DNA of 10,141 nucleotides from Cenarchaeum sp. SB0662_bin_33 (GTDB lineage: Archaea; Thermoproteota; Nitrososphaeria; Nitrososphaerales; Nitrosopumilaceae): positions 1 through 10,141 of the forward strand of contig VXON01000022.1 of assembly GCA_009840065.1 (NCBI GenBank), read 5' to 3'. Shown piece by piece: positions 1 through 6,180 of the stretch; the stretch's first letter is position 1, and each line of letters starts with the position of its first letter. The translations under genes were made by a program, and so were the position numbers. The notes beneath the pieces are model-generated. The model was not told where the DNA came from and ran no database searches. It saw only the letters and a program-made list of their open reading frames with translations.

Positions 1-91
1 GAAGAGAAGAGGGAGAGTCAGGCCTTTTTCCCCAAACAAGAGATTGTTTTTCACGGATGTATCCACGTACTTTAAAAAGCAAATAAAGGCA
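1..91. other. Window edge; possible 3' end of an unseen upstream gene
   Basis: No complete gene fits here. All three forward frames stay open from the window edge, to stop codons at 73-75 (frame 1), 92-94 (frame 2) and 84-86 (frame 3). Frame 2 gives a basic 30-residue tail ending in YFKKQIKA, which could be the C-terminus of a gene beginning outside the window, but nothing recognisable supports it over the other frames. There is a short T run near 25-29 and another at 47-51. I cannot decide between a gene tail and spacer. Confidence 0.2.
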
Positions 92-99
92 TAAATTTA
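92..99 (+). promoter_or_regulatory. TATA-like box for the small membrane-protein pair
   Basis: The sequence TAAATTTA lies with its centre about 25 bases before the ATG at 120. Archaeal TATA boxes sit roughly 26 bases upstream of transcription start, so the transcript would begin at or next to the start codon (leaderless). No Shine-Dalgarno-like sequence lies in the expected position before 120, which agrees with this. Confidence 0.55.
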
Positions 100-119
100 T
101 GATGCGGTGAAAATATCTG

Positions 120-368
120 ATGAAGTCGGAAAGGAATCATGCAAAGGTCGGCTATTCCATGATTGTGGTGTCAGCATCGCTGACGATAATAGCCCTGCTA
201 GGCTTGGCCATCGGCGAGGATGTATTATACGCGGACAATCTACAGCGTGAGAGCACGGCGCACTTTAATGAATGTCGGGACAATGACTTTCAGCCTGATG
301 GGTGTGAAAAATATTGGGATCGCATAAACAATCCCGCCTCTGGAATATATATAGACTTGGAAGATTGA
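120..368 (+). CDS. Small single-pass membrane protein, unknown function
   Basis: I do not recognise this 82-residue protein. A short basic N-terminus (MKSERNHAK) is followed by one hydrophobic helix at about residues 13-32, then a hydrophilic, mostly acidic C-terminal domain of about 50 residues. The charge pattern predicts N-terminus in the cytoplasm and the C-terminal part outside. Two cysteines, C52 and C62, both in the outer part and ten residues apart, could form a disulfide. The ATG lies about 25 bases after a TATA-like box, so this is probably the first gene of a leaderless transcript. The next gene starts one base after its stop codon, so the two are almost certainly co-transcribed. 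The reading frame looks coding (purine-rich first positions, normal stop), but the function is unknown. Confidence 0.65.
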   Translation: MKSERNHAKVGYSMIVVSASLTIIALLGLAIGEDVLYADNLQRESTAHFNECRDNDFQPDGCEKYWDRINNPASGIYIDLED

Positions 369-369
369 C

Positions 370-582
370 ATGAGGAGGTCACTCTTGCGATATGTGTCGT
401 ATGCAGGTGTTATAATTGCAGTATTTGGTGTTGTGTTTCATCTACAGGGCCAGGGGGTGGTTGGTCCTGAAGCATCATTCATGTATAAAAGTCAGGATTG
501 GATTACACTAGGAGTTGTAATTGCCATGGTGGGTGCAGTAATAGTGGTTGCATCAACAATAATTAGAATCCGGCGCGTATAG
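370..582 (+). CDS. Small two-helix membrane protein, unknown function
   Basis: This 70-residue protein is not recognised. It has a basic start (MRRSLLR), a first hydrophobic helix at about residues 9-26, a short polar loop (about 27-43), a second helix at about 44-65, and a basic end (RIRRV). The positive charges at both ends predict a hairpin with both termini in the cytoplasm. The start codon follows the stop of the preceding small membrane gene by one base, so translation is probably coupled and the two proteins may act together in the membrane. Its last 20 bases overlap the 3' end of truD on the opposite strand, so the two genes converge and overlap at their stop codons. No family assignment is possible from the sequence. 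Confidence 0.65.
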   Translation: MRRSLLRYVSYAGVIIAVFGVVFHLQGQGVVGPEASFMYKSQDWITLGVVIAMVGAVIVVASTIIRIRRV

Positions 583-1765
583 GGTCGGCGGGCTTTATTA
601 TCTCCCGCAATATCATAGTTGCAAATGAGCCCCGCGACAGCGTAAATGAGACCTGCGCCCCATTTATGGCATAATCACTGCACGACATGGTGGCCTGCCG
701 AAAGCCACCCTCCAGACTCAGCTCCTGCATGGGTTTTATGTAAAAGTCCCGAGTAGTAATGCCCTCACTGCTCATTATATCAGATATTACTGTATGAAAA
801 CGGGTCTTTTTGTAATATGCGTACCCCACCATGGGTATTGCCAGTCTCTGTTCAGAGTACTCATCATACTTGCCTAGTATATCATGCGCATCAAAGCAGA
901 CATCTCCGGATACCTTGTTCTGTACATCATACCCCTCTGATATGGCACGGCTCAGCGTCAGATTAAAGATGTAGGACTGGTATGCCTGTACGTACAGACG
1001 GCGCAGGTATAGTGGCAGTGATGCTATGGCGGCCTTGTGGTTGTTATCGTTTTTATGTAGTGACTTTATAACTGTCCTCTCTATGTCCATGGATTTAGGC
1101 ATAATAGACAACCGTTCATCATGTGTGGTCGCATCGGTGATGCGTCTTCGCGTGGTAGTAGCTTGGGGAGTGTCATATGCAGACTCCTCATATAGTATCA
1201 GATGTATGGCATGGACATAATCCCCGTGCAGTATGGCCTTGCCTATTAGATGTGTGAACGGGCGGCGTGAGCCAAACCGCTGATACCCATAATGGTTTGG
1301 CGTGTGGTCGTAGTTGGCGAATTTGTCCGGCGGGCTCTGCATGCCTGCAATTCTGATTACAAAGTGGTTTGCTATCATTGCCTTTTTGGTCATGGGTCTC
1401 TTTGTATACCCCAAAAGTTCAAGATCATATCTGTCAGTGTGAAGGCTTGTGACATCAGCACTCTTTGATGTAGCGCAGACATACTGTGTTGTGTGCGCCT
1501 TAGAGTCCTTGAGTCCAAGCGCTTTTAGGCGCACCCTACACCGCCTATACACATCAGATATGCAGTGGGCCGTATCAATGTCGCGTTTTGATAGTGAATA
1601 AACGGCATACTCACCCTTCTCTCGTATGGACTTGGTTGCCGTGTCCGAGATTATCTCTGACACCACAAAGTCATCAGGCCTGGACTTTATACTGCCGCCA
1701 CACCCCATACCATCAGTATAATACGAATCAACCCCTATCTGCCGGTCTATATCTGGTATGATCAT
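563..1765 (-). CDS. truD: tRNA pseudouridine synthase D (TruD family)
   Basis: A 400-residue protein of the TruD/Pus7 family, which isomerises a uridine of tRNA (position 13 in the bacterial enzyme) to pseudouridine in the cytoplasm. The N-terminus has the family pattern GGSIKSRPDDF (23-33). The catalytic motif is clear: GLKDSKAHTTQ at 84-94, with D87 as the expected catalytic aspartate. The motif NHYGYQRFGSRRP follows in the middle of the protein, and the conserved RRLYVQAYQSYIFN stretch lies further on. Length is usual for archaeal members. Its ATG overlaps the TGA of the upstream beta-propeller gene by four bases (ATGA), so translation is probably coupled to that gene. The 3' end runs 20 bases into the convergent small membrane gene. 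No key residue appears missing. Confidence 0.94.
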   Translation of the reverse strand: MIIPDIDRQIGVDSYYTDGMGCGGSIKSRPDDFVVSEIISDTATKSIREKGEYAVYSLSKRDIDTAHCISDVYRRCRVRLKALGLKDSKAHTTQYVCATSKSADVTSLHTDRYDLELLGYTKRPMTKKAMIANHFVIRIAGMQSPPDKFANYDHTPNHYGYQRFGSRRPFTHLIGKAILHGDYVHAIHLILYEESAYDTPQATTTRRRITDATTHDERLSIMPKSMDIERTVIKSLHKNDNNHKAAIASLPLYLRRLYVQAYQSYIFNLTLSRAISEGYDVQNKVSGDVCFDAHDILGKYDEYSEQRLAIPMVGYAYYKKTRFHTVISDIMSSEGITTRDFYIKPMQELSLEGGFRQATMSCSDYAINGAQVSFTLSRGSFATMILREIIKPADPIRAGF

Positions 1766-3378
1766 GTTTCAGGCATGATTTGTACTGTCAGAAACTCAGA
1801 TACCGAGACGGAGCCTGACCTTACACCCAAAAGTATCTTGTATGTACCTGGTTCTGCCCAGCTCTCGCTGATGATCTGTATGGGTAGGCGGGAAGGGCTG
1901 TCCAGTATCTGTATGCCCGGATCTTGGAGTTGTACCGGTACAAGCGAGTTGTGCGTGTGCACAATTATAGGCTCGATGGATGTGGGCTGGGTGGAGCTAG
2001 GAATTATATCGTAGTGTATTGTGACATTCTCGCCGGCCCTAAGTGTCAGCATCCTTGTGTCAAGACGGATATCCACAGGTATGGGCTGCGAGGTGTCCAG
2101 CACTCCTATGTGGTTCTCGGCCCATTCAGTAAACCATACCTTGTCCCCGTGCACGTCAATGCTCAGGGCCTGTGCTATGCCGCAGGATGCCATTCCACCA
2201 CAGTCTGACCAGAACGGGTTTCTAGATGGTATAGAGTACTCGGTAAGCCTCTCTGTGCCCGAGTCAAATACCGCTATGCGGTTGGCGGTCTGTTCGTTGA
2301 ATATTATTTGGCCGCTATCGGATATGTCTATCCAGTATGGTCTTGAGACGGGTGTCTGTATGACTCCGGTGACATTCCCGTATGATAGTACGTCCGGCGG
2401 ACTGGTGACATAGTGGGTAAATGTCTCGGTTGCTACATCAAACGAGAAAAAGTACGAGCTGCTCGTATCTGCCAGCCATATGGTTCCCGAATCATCTATG
2501 GCCAGGCCGTTGGGAGTCAAGAGTCCCGGGGGCAGCTGATATGTGAGGGGCTGTACCACATCTAGGCGCTTGATCAAATCTGGATGTACGTTCACCAAAA
2601 GACCTCCCACATTGGGAACCCATGTCGTATACCATATTGTGCCGTCGGCAGCAACATCAAAGCCCGCAGTTACGGCCGACTCCACATCAGATGGTACGTC
2701 ATAGTATACAAGACCGGACTCATCTAGGTCTGCGGCATCAAGTACAACCAATGTATTACCCAGAAAGTCGTTTATTATTATATCCGTACCGCGAAGTTGT
2801 ATCACCTGTGGCAGTGAGGCATCAGTGAATATATCACCATACTTTGTGTACTCTTTTGTTACGGTATCAAAGCGCCATACCGATTGATGTGACTCATCAG
2901 CATACCATAGATAGCCATCCTCATACTCCATATCCCATATCATGGATACGGCACTATCATCCCAGTAGGGGTTTTCATACTCTTCAATTACTTCTGTGAC
3001 CGGATTAAATGATGCGACATCGCCCGTATTGGTGCCAACAAACCATACGGTACCGAGCGGATCAACCACTATGGGGTTTGGCTGCGAGCATTGTGTGGGA
3101 AGGCCATACTCTACAATGAATGCGTTTGCCGATGGTTCGGCCACACCACAGAACTGTGGCCGCTGTATATCAGGATAATTGTCCAGTGGAGTGTTGGTTA
3201 TGGTCATCTGATCAGGGGTAGCCGGGCCACCTCCAAACAGGAATGCGGGATTCGCCGCTATAAAAACAGTAGAGGATAAGAGTATGAATCCAAAGAATGC
3301 AGCCACGATTATGCCCAGTCTCTTGGTGTTGCGGGTACGCGAACCGCGATAGCCGGCATAGTCATGTTTCTTTGTCAT
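1762..3378 (-). CDS. Membrane-anchored beta-propeller protein, Vgb/streptogramin-lyase-like, with C-terminal beta domain
   Basis: This 538-residue protein has a basic cytoplasmic N-terminus (1-20), one hydrophobic helix (about 21-44) acting as signal anchor or signal peptide, and a large outer part. Residues about 100-430 carry repeated beta-propeller blades of the kind DSGTIWLADTSS followed by FDVATETFTHY; similar units start near 107, 154, 243, 297, 354 and 409. This pattern is typical of the virginiamycin B lyase (Vgb)/NHL-like fold. Residues about 435-535 form a separate beta-rich, probably Ig-like domain. Cysteines C77, C97, C393 and C399 lie outside and could form disulfides. The ATG at 3378 is followed directly by the anchor; truD follows with an ATGA overlap. 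Family membership does not imply antibiotic cleavage: such propellers are common surface proteins in archaea, and the substrate is unknown. A binding or carbohydrate-related role at the cell surface is inference. Confidence 0.8.
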   Translation of the reverse strand: MTKKHDYAGYRGSRTRNTKRLGIIVAAFFGFILLSSTVFIAANPAFLFGGGPATPDQMTITNTPLDNYPDIQRPQFCGVAEPSANAFIVEYGLPTQCSQPNPIVVDPLGTVWFVGTNTGDVASFNPVTEVIEEYENPYWDDSAVSMIWDMEYEDGYLWYADESHQSVWRFDTVTKEYTKYGDIFTDASLPQVIQLRGTDIIINDFLGNTLVVLDAADLDESGLVYYDVPSDVESAVTAGFDVAADGTIWYTTWVPNVGGLLVNVHPDLIKRLDVVQPLTYQLPPGLLTPNGLAIDDSGTIWLADTSSSYFFSFDVATETFTHYVTSPPDVLSYGNVTGVIQTPVSRPYWIDISDSGQIIFNEQTANRIAVFDSGTERLTEYSIPSRNPFWSDCGGMASCGIAQALSIDVHGDKVWFTEWAENHIGVLDTSQPIPVDIRLDTRMLTLRAGENVTIHYDIIPSSTQPTSIEPIIVHTHNSLVPVQLQDPGIQILDSPSRLPIQIISESWAEPGTYKILLGVRSGSVSVSEFLTVQIMPET

Positions 3379-3402
3379 ACGTATGGTTGTATGTATACTT
3401 GC

Positions 3403-3411
3403 TTAATTTTA
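3403..3411 (-). promoter_or_regulatory. AT-rich TATA-like box upstream of the propeller-truD unit
   Basis: Read on the minus strand this is TAAAATTAA, centred about 29 bases before the ATG at 3378, so it could direct a transcript with a very short leader. The same bases read on the plus strand (TTAATTTTA) lie about 24 bases before a possible GTG start at 3431, so the box could serve either direction. The match to the archaeal consensus is only moderate. Confidence 0.35.
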
Positions 3412-3430
3412 GTGCATTGGGAGAGAAGGT

Positions 3431-3622
3431 GTGTCTGGCCCATCACTGATTCATATACGATATGACATACTGTATGGCAGGCCGCGGTACAATGGCCCCA
3501 GCCCAATCTTGAACCGGAATGTAGCATATACTGGTAATCCTAGTGCAGTTACTGTATACACCGTTTGGCAGGCCAACAGCGGCAGGGCGGGAGCTGTCAT
3601 TCGCGCCCGCACATCAAAATAG
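3431..3622 (+). CDS. Doubtful small ORF, 63 residues, unknown
   Basis: The 262-base gap between the propeller gene and pth2 contains an open frame with a GTG start, 63 codons long. Support: a TATA-like box centred about 24 bases upstream, 39 of 63 codons starting with a purine, and codons such as ATA, CTG, AGG and GGC that match the neighbours. It would end 18 bases before the convergent pth2 stop. Against it: no recognisable family, a very basic composition with only one acidic residue, and no ATG start. There is no clear membrane segment. The middle (NVAYTGNPSAVTVYTVW) has a beta-strand-like alternation. It may be a real small protein, a gene remnant or chance. Confidence 0.22.
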   Translation: MSGPSLIHIRYDILYGRPRYNGPSPILNRNVAYTGNPSAVTVYTVWQANSGRAGAVIRARTSK

Positions 3623-3640
3623 TGCAAGTCCACAACACGT

Positions 3641-3994
3641 TCAGAGTAGTGGCAAGTTACCGGTTATAGAGTCAATCATATGTTCAGGTGCAGGGCCCAC
3701 CGATACGCATGTAGTTGTGCCCGGACTTAGCTGTGTGTGGCCGGCATCGTTCACCATACAGTATGGTAGTTTCATCCGAGCAGCCTCACTTTTTATGCGC
3801 TCCAGCTCTGCACAGGATGGCACCTTTAGAACCACCTTCTCCTGGCCCTGCCACCACTGCAGCCACCAGTCACTGTATGATACTCTAGCCCTTTCGGAGG
3901 ATATGACACATGCATGTCCCACCTGCGCTGCAATCTTACCCTTACCCATCTTGAGGTCGGTGCGAACCGCTATGACCTGCTTTACTATCACCAT
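3641..3994 (-). CDS. pth2: Peptidyl-tRNA hydrolase 2 (PTH2)
   Basis: A 117-residue protein with the full set of PTH2 family signatures. The enzyme cleaves peptidyl-tRNAs released from stalled ribosomes, recycling tRNA in the cytoplasm; this type is found in archaea and eukaryotes and is unrelated to the usual bacterial Pth. Motifs in order: KQVIAVRTDLKMGKGKIAAQ (5-24) followed by GHA, the central QGQEKVVLKV (49-58), and DAGHTQLSPGTTTCVSVGPAP (83-103). Length is normal for archaeal members. The ATG at 3994 places the first beta strand (VIVKQVIAV) exactly at the N-terminus. The gene is transcribed away from the geranylgeranyl reductase gene across a 59-base spacer. No missing conserved residues were noticed. 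Confidence 0.96.
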   Translation of the reverse strand: MVIVKQVIAVRTDLKMGKGKIAAQVGHACVISSERARVSYSDWWLQWWQGQEKVVLKVPSCAELERIKSEAARMKLPYCMVNDAGHTQLSPGTTTCVSVGPAPEHMIDSITGNLPLL

Positions 3995-4053
3995 TATACT
4001 AGCAGTTTATCCGATACCATGATAAAACCTTTGGAGTATACCAAGGCATACTG
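3995..4053. promoter_or_regulatory. Divergent promoter region between pth2 and the geranylgeranyl reductase gene
   Basis: Only 59 bases separate two start codons facing away from each other, so both promoters must lie here or in the neighbouring coding ends. On the minus strand GTTTTATCA at about 4019-4027 is centred some 29 bases before the pth2 ATG and is a reasonable TATA candidate. On the plus strand no strong box is visible; the A-rich stretch at 4022-4027 is in the right place but a poor match. Both transcripts would have very short or no leaders. Confidence 0.4.
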
Positions 4054-5202
4054 ATGGAAAGATACGACGTGGTTGTGGCCGGAGGCAGCATATCAGGGCT
4101 GCTGTGCGCACGCGAGATAGCATCCGGGGACCACAGCGTACTTGTGCTGGAGAAGAGTCATGAGATTGGTACGCCCCAACACTGTGGTGGGCTGCTGAGC
4201 AGGGCGGCACTGGACTATCTGGGAATCATACCCTCAAACCGCATAGTGGGAAACCAGATAAGGACTGCAGACATAGTATCACCAAACGGCCATACCGTAC
4301 GGGTTGATGCCGGCAGCGGCATACTGGAGGTAGACCGGCGCATGCTGGACAAGTATGTGGCAGAGCAGGCTCAAAAGAGTGGTGCGCACATCCGGGCCGG
4401 GACATCATTCAGGGGTATGACAGATGGCACGGTAAGGAGTAGTATGGGAGATATATCATGTGACATAATGGTGGATGCGCGGGGGGCATCCCTGCTGGGC
4501 GGGTCCGACCTGCTGGTATCGGCACAGTACGAGGTGTGTGCAGACTGGATACGGCCGGGAGAGGTGGTTGTTATGTTGGATAACTCAAAGTATCCGGGAT
4601 TCTTTGCATGGATAATACCCACGCAGGGGGGAATGGGAAAGGTTGGTGTTGGAGGAAGGCGCATCAATGCTACGGCAGCCATGCAGTCTCTGCTGGATGA
4701 TATGGGGAGATACTCTGTATTTCGCAAGATTATAGCGCCCATATGGGTAGGCGGGCCCGTGTCCGATGTGGTTCGTGGTAGTGTAGTGCTAGTGGGGGAT
4801 GCTGCCGGCCAGACAAAGCCCACGACAGGGGGCGGCATATACTCAAGTGGTGCCGGAGGAATGCTGGCCGGCCAGGCCATCGCCAGATATTTGCAGACCG
4901 GAGATAGGAGTCATCTTGACTATACGGATGCATGGCAGAAGGAGTTTGGGAGAGAGTTTGAGGCTCAGCATGCGGTCCGAAGGATACTGGAGCGGCTGGA
5001 CAATACGGCCATCGACTCCATACTGTGCAAAGTACAGTCATCTACACTAAAACGGATAGCCAGTGATGGTGACTTTGACTTTCATGTGGGTGCCATACTT
5101 GCGCTGTTGGGCATCAGGGGTGTGGCTCATATTGCCAGAGATATAACCGCTAGCGAGGTGCGTCGGGCATCCGCATACATACAGAAGATGGTAAAGATGT
5201 GA
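4054..5202 (+). CDS. Geranylgeranyl reductase family FAD-dependent oxidoreductase
   Basis: A 382-residue flavoprotein of the geranylgeranyl reductase/UbiH-like superfamily. In archaea such enzymes reduce the double bonds of digeranylgeranylglycerol lipids or other isoprenoid chains. The N-terminal dinucleotide-binding fold starts DVVVAGGSISGLLCAREIA, a GGSxxG variant of the usual GxGxxG; the acidic residue at the end of strand two (E33) would bind the FAD ribose. CGGLLS at 44-49 matches the conserved cysteine region of the family. PGFFAWIIP (181-189) corresponds to the family's P-x(4)-W-x-x-P pattern lining the flavin pocket. VGDAAGQTKPTTGGGI (247-262) is the second FAD motif and is strongly diagnostic. 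The chain has no membrane helix, so a peripheral membrane location is likely. The exact substrate (phospholipid, menaquinone or other chain) cannot be read from sequence. Confidence 0.88.
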   Translation: MERYDVVVAGGSISGLLCAREIASGDHSVLVLEKSHEIGTPQHCGGLLSRAALDYLGIIPSNRIVGNQIRTADIVSPNGHTVRVDAGSGILEVDRRMLDKYVAEQAQKSGAHIRAGTSFRGMTDGTVRSSMGDISCDIMVDARGASLLGGSDLLVSAQYEVCADWIRPGEVVVMLDNSKYPGFFAWIIPTQGGMGKVGVGGRRINATAAMQSLLDDMGRYSVFRKIIAPIWVGGPVSDVVRGSVVLVGDAAGQTKPTTGGGIYSSGAGGMLAGQAIARYLQTGDRSHLDYTDAWQKEFGREFEAQHAVRRILERLDNTAIDSILCKVQSSTLKRIASDGDFDFHVGAILALLGIRGVAHIARDITASEVRRASAYIQKMVKM

Positions 5203-5230
5203 CCCTCATTATAGTATCATAGTGGACACA

Positions 5231-5241
5231 TTCTTTTATTT
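5231..5241 (+). terminator. T-rich possible terminator after the reductase gene
   Basis: TTCTTTTATTT lies about 30 bases after the reductase stop codon. Archaeal termination often occurs at T-rich tracts without a hairpin. It is close to the next promoter, and no stable stem is evident before it. Confidence 0.35.
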
Positions 5242-5253
5242 CAAACCAAAGAA

Positions 5254-5261
5254 TTATTTAG
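5254..5261 (+). promoter_or_regulatory. TATA-like box for the cupredoxin-JAMM unit
   Basis: TTATTTAG is centred 26 bases before the ATG at 5284, the spacing expected if transcription starts on the start codon. The surrounding region is AT-rich compared with the flanking genes. No ribosome binding site is seen upstream of the ATG. Confidence 0.6.
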
Positions 5262-5283
5262 ATATTACAAGAACCGGCATTGA

Positions 5284-6180
5284 ATGAGTAACTGGGACTT
5301 GATGATGCCCGGAATGGGACTGACGGCCATAGGGTTGGCAGGCGTTGTCATATCGTACTCGGGCCTGGCGCACACATTCATTGATGGTATGCATGCCCTG
5401 ACAGGACTCACCATGATGATAGGGCTGATATTTCTGGCTACGGGTATACTAGATGGCGGCATATCCACAAGCAATAGGGCCAAGGCCACAATGCTGGTGG
5501 TAATATCCATAATACTGGCATTTGGAATGGCCGGATTCCTGTTTAATACGATTAGCACTACTGGCATATTCGCAGGTATACTGATAGCGATAACGTTCCC
5601 GGCCATCATAATGGCGTATGTGGCAACAAAGAAGCCCCAGTATACAAAACCTTTGGGAGCCATATTTGCCATGGCCGCGGCCGCAGGCATAGTATCATAT
5701 ATGGGATTTGGACTTGTGGGTCCTGACACATATCTCATACCCGAAGAGGTTCCCGAGCCTGAAGCGATACCCGAACCGGAGCCGTTCACGGGAAATATAG
5801 TGACGGCGACCATACTGAATGGTTCGGACATACAAGGTAATCCGGACTATCTGCCTGACATTCTTACGGTTAGTGTGGGTTCGGGCATAGAGTGGTTCAA
5901 CGAGGATGCTGTTGCACATACGGTAAGTAGTCTAGATGATGTTGGTGCGACGTTTGATTCGGGTTTGATCAATCCTGGTGATATCTACTTTTTAGACACC
6001 ACGCCCCTACAGGTTGGTGAATATGATTACTTTTGTATTGTACACCCATGGATGCAGTCAGTATTTGTCATACAGGATGCTCTGCCCATGCCCGATGAGA
6101 TCATGGCCGAAGAGGAGGGCGTTACCGACGAGAGCATGGTCGAAGAGGAAACTACAGCAGAGCAGACCCCCCCAAGTTGA
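5284..6180 (+). CDS. Five-helix membrane protein with C-terminal blue-copper (cupredoxin) domain
   Basis: A 298-residue protein. Residues 1-145 contain five hydrophobic helices (about 9-29, 37-57, 67-88, 93-113 and 123-143). The loops after helices 2 and 4 carry Arg/Lys (SNRAKA, TKKPQYTK), so by the positive-inside rule the N-terminus is cytoplasmic and everything after helix 5 is outside. A Pro/Glu linker (154-167) leads to a plastocyanin-like domain at about 168-264 with a complete type-1 copper site: H212 in AVAHTVSS, then C251, H254 and M257 in YFCIVHPWM. An acidic tail of about 30 residues follows. It probably carries electrons at the outer membrane face; multi-helix cupredoxins are typical of ammonia-oxidising archaea, where they are thought to replace cytochromes c. 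The helical part matches no family I can name. It overlaps the following JAMM gene. Confidence 0.88.
   Translation: MSNWDLMMPGMGLTAIGLAGVVISYSGLAHTFIDGMHALTGLTMMIGLIFLATGILDGGISTSNRAKATMLVVISIILAFGMAGFLFNTISTTGIFAGILIAITFPAIIMAYVATKKPQYTKPLGAIFAMAAAAGIVSYMGFGLVGPDTYLIPEEVPEPEAIPEPEPFTGNIVTATILNGSDIQGNPDYLPDILTVSVGSGIEWFNEDAVAHTVSSLDDVGATFDSGLINPGDIYFLDTTPLQVGEYDYFCIVHPWMQSVFVIQDALPMPDEIMAEEEGVTDESMVEEETTAEQTPPS

Noticed and set aside
1762..3378. Streptogramin antibiotic resistance gene
   Set aside because: Only the propeller fold supports it. The N-terminal anchor, extra C-terminal domain and archaeal context argue against antibiotic inactivation, and catalytic residues could not be confirmed by eye.
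3503..3518. tRNA T-arm-like sequence on the minus strand (GGTTCAAGATT)
   Set aside because: The closing stem would need G-U pairs where G53-C61 is nearly universal, and no matching 5' acceptor strand for the downstream bases exists on that strand.
3451..3633. Minus-strand frame of 60 codons with GTG start, seven bases downstream of pth2
   Set aside because: Only 28 of 60 codons begin with a purine, there is no recognisable family, and the overlapping plus-strand frame looks more coding-like. The short distance to pth2 is its only support.
4371..4880. Long open frame opposite the geranylgeranyl reductase gene
   Set aside because: It is a shadow of a clearly assigned gene; its translation is Pro/Ser/Thr-rich with no family features.
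5265..5831. Long open frame opposite the cupredoxin gene
   Set aside because: It is a mirror of the hydrophobic helices, runs through the promoter and matches nothing.
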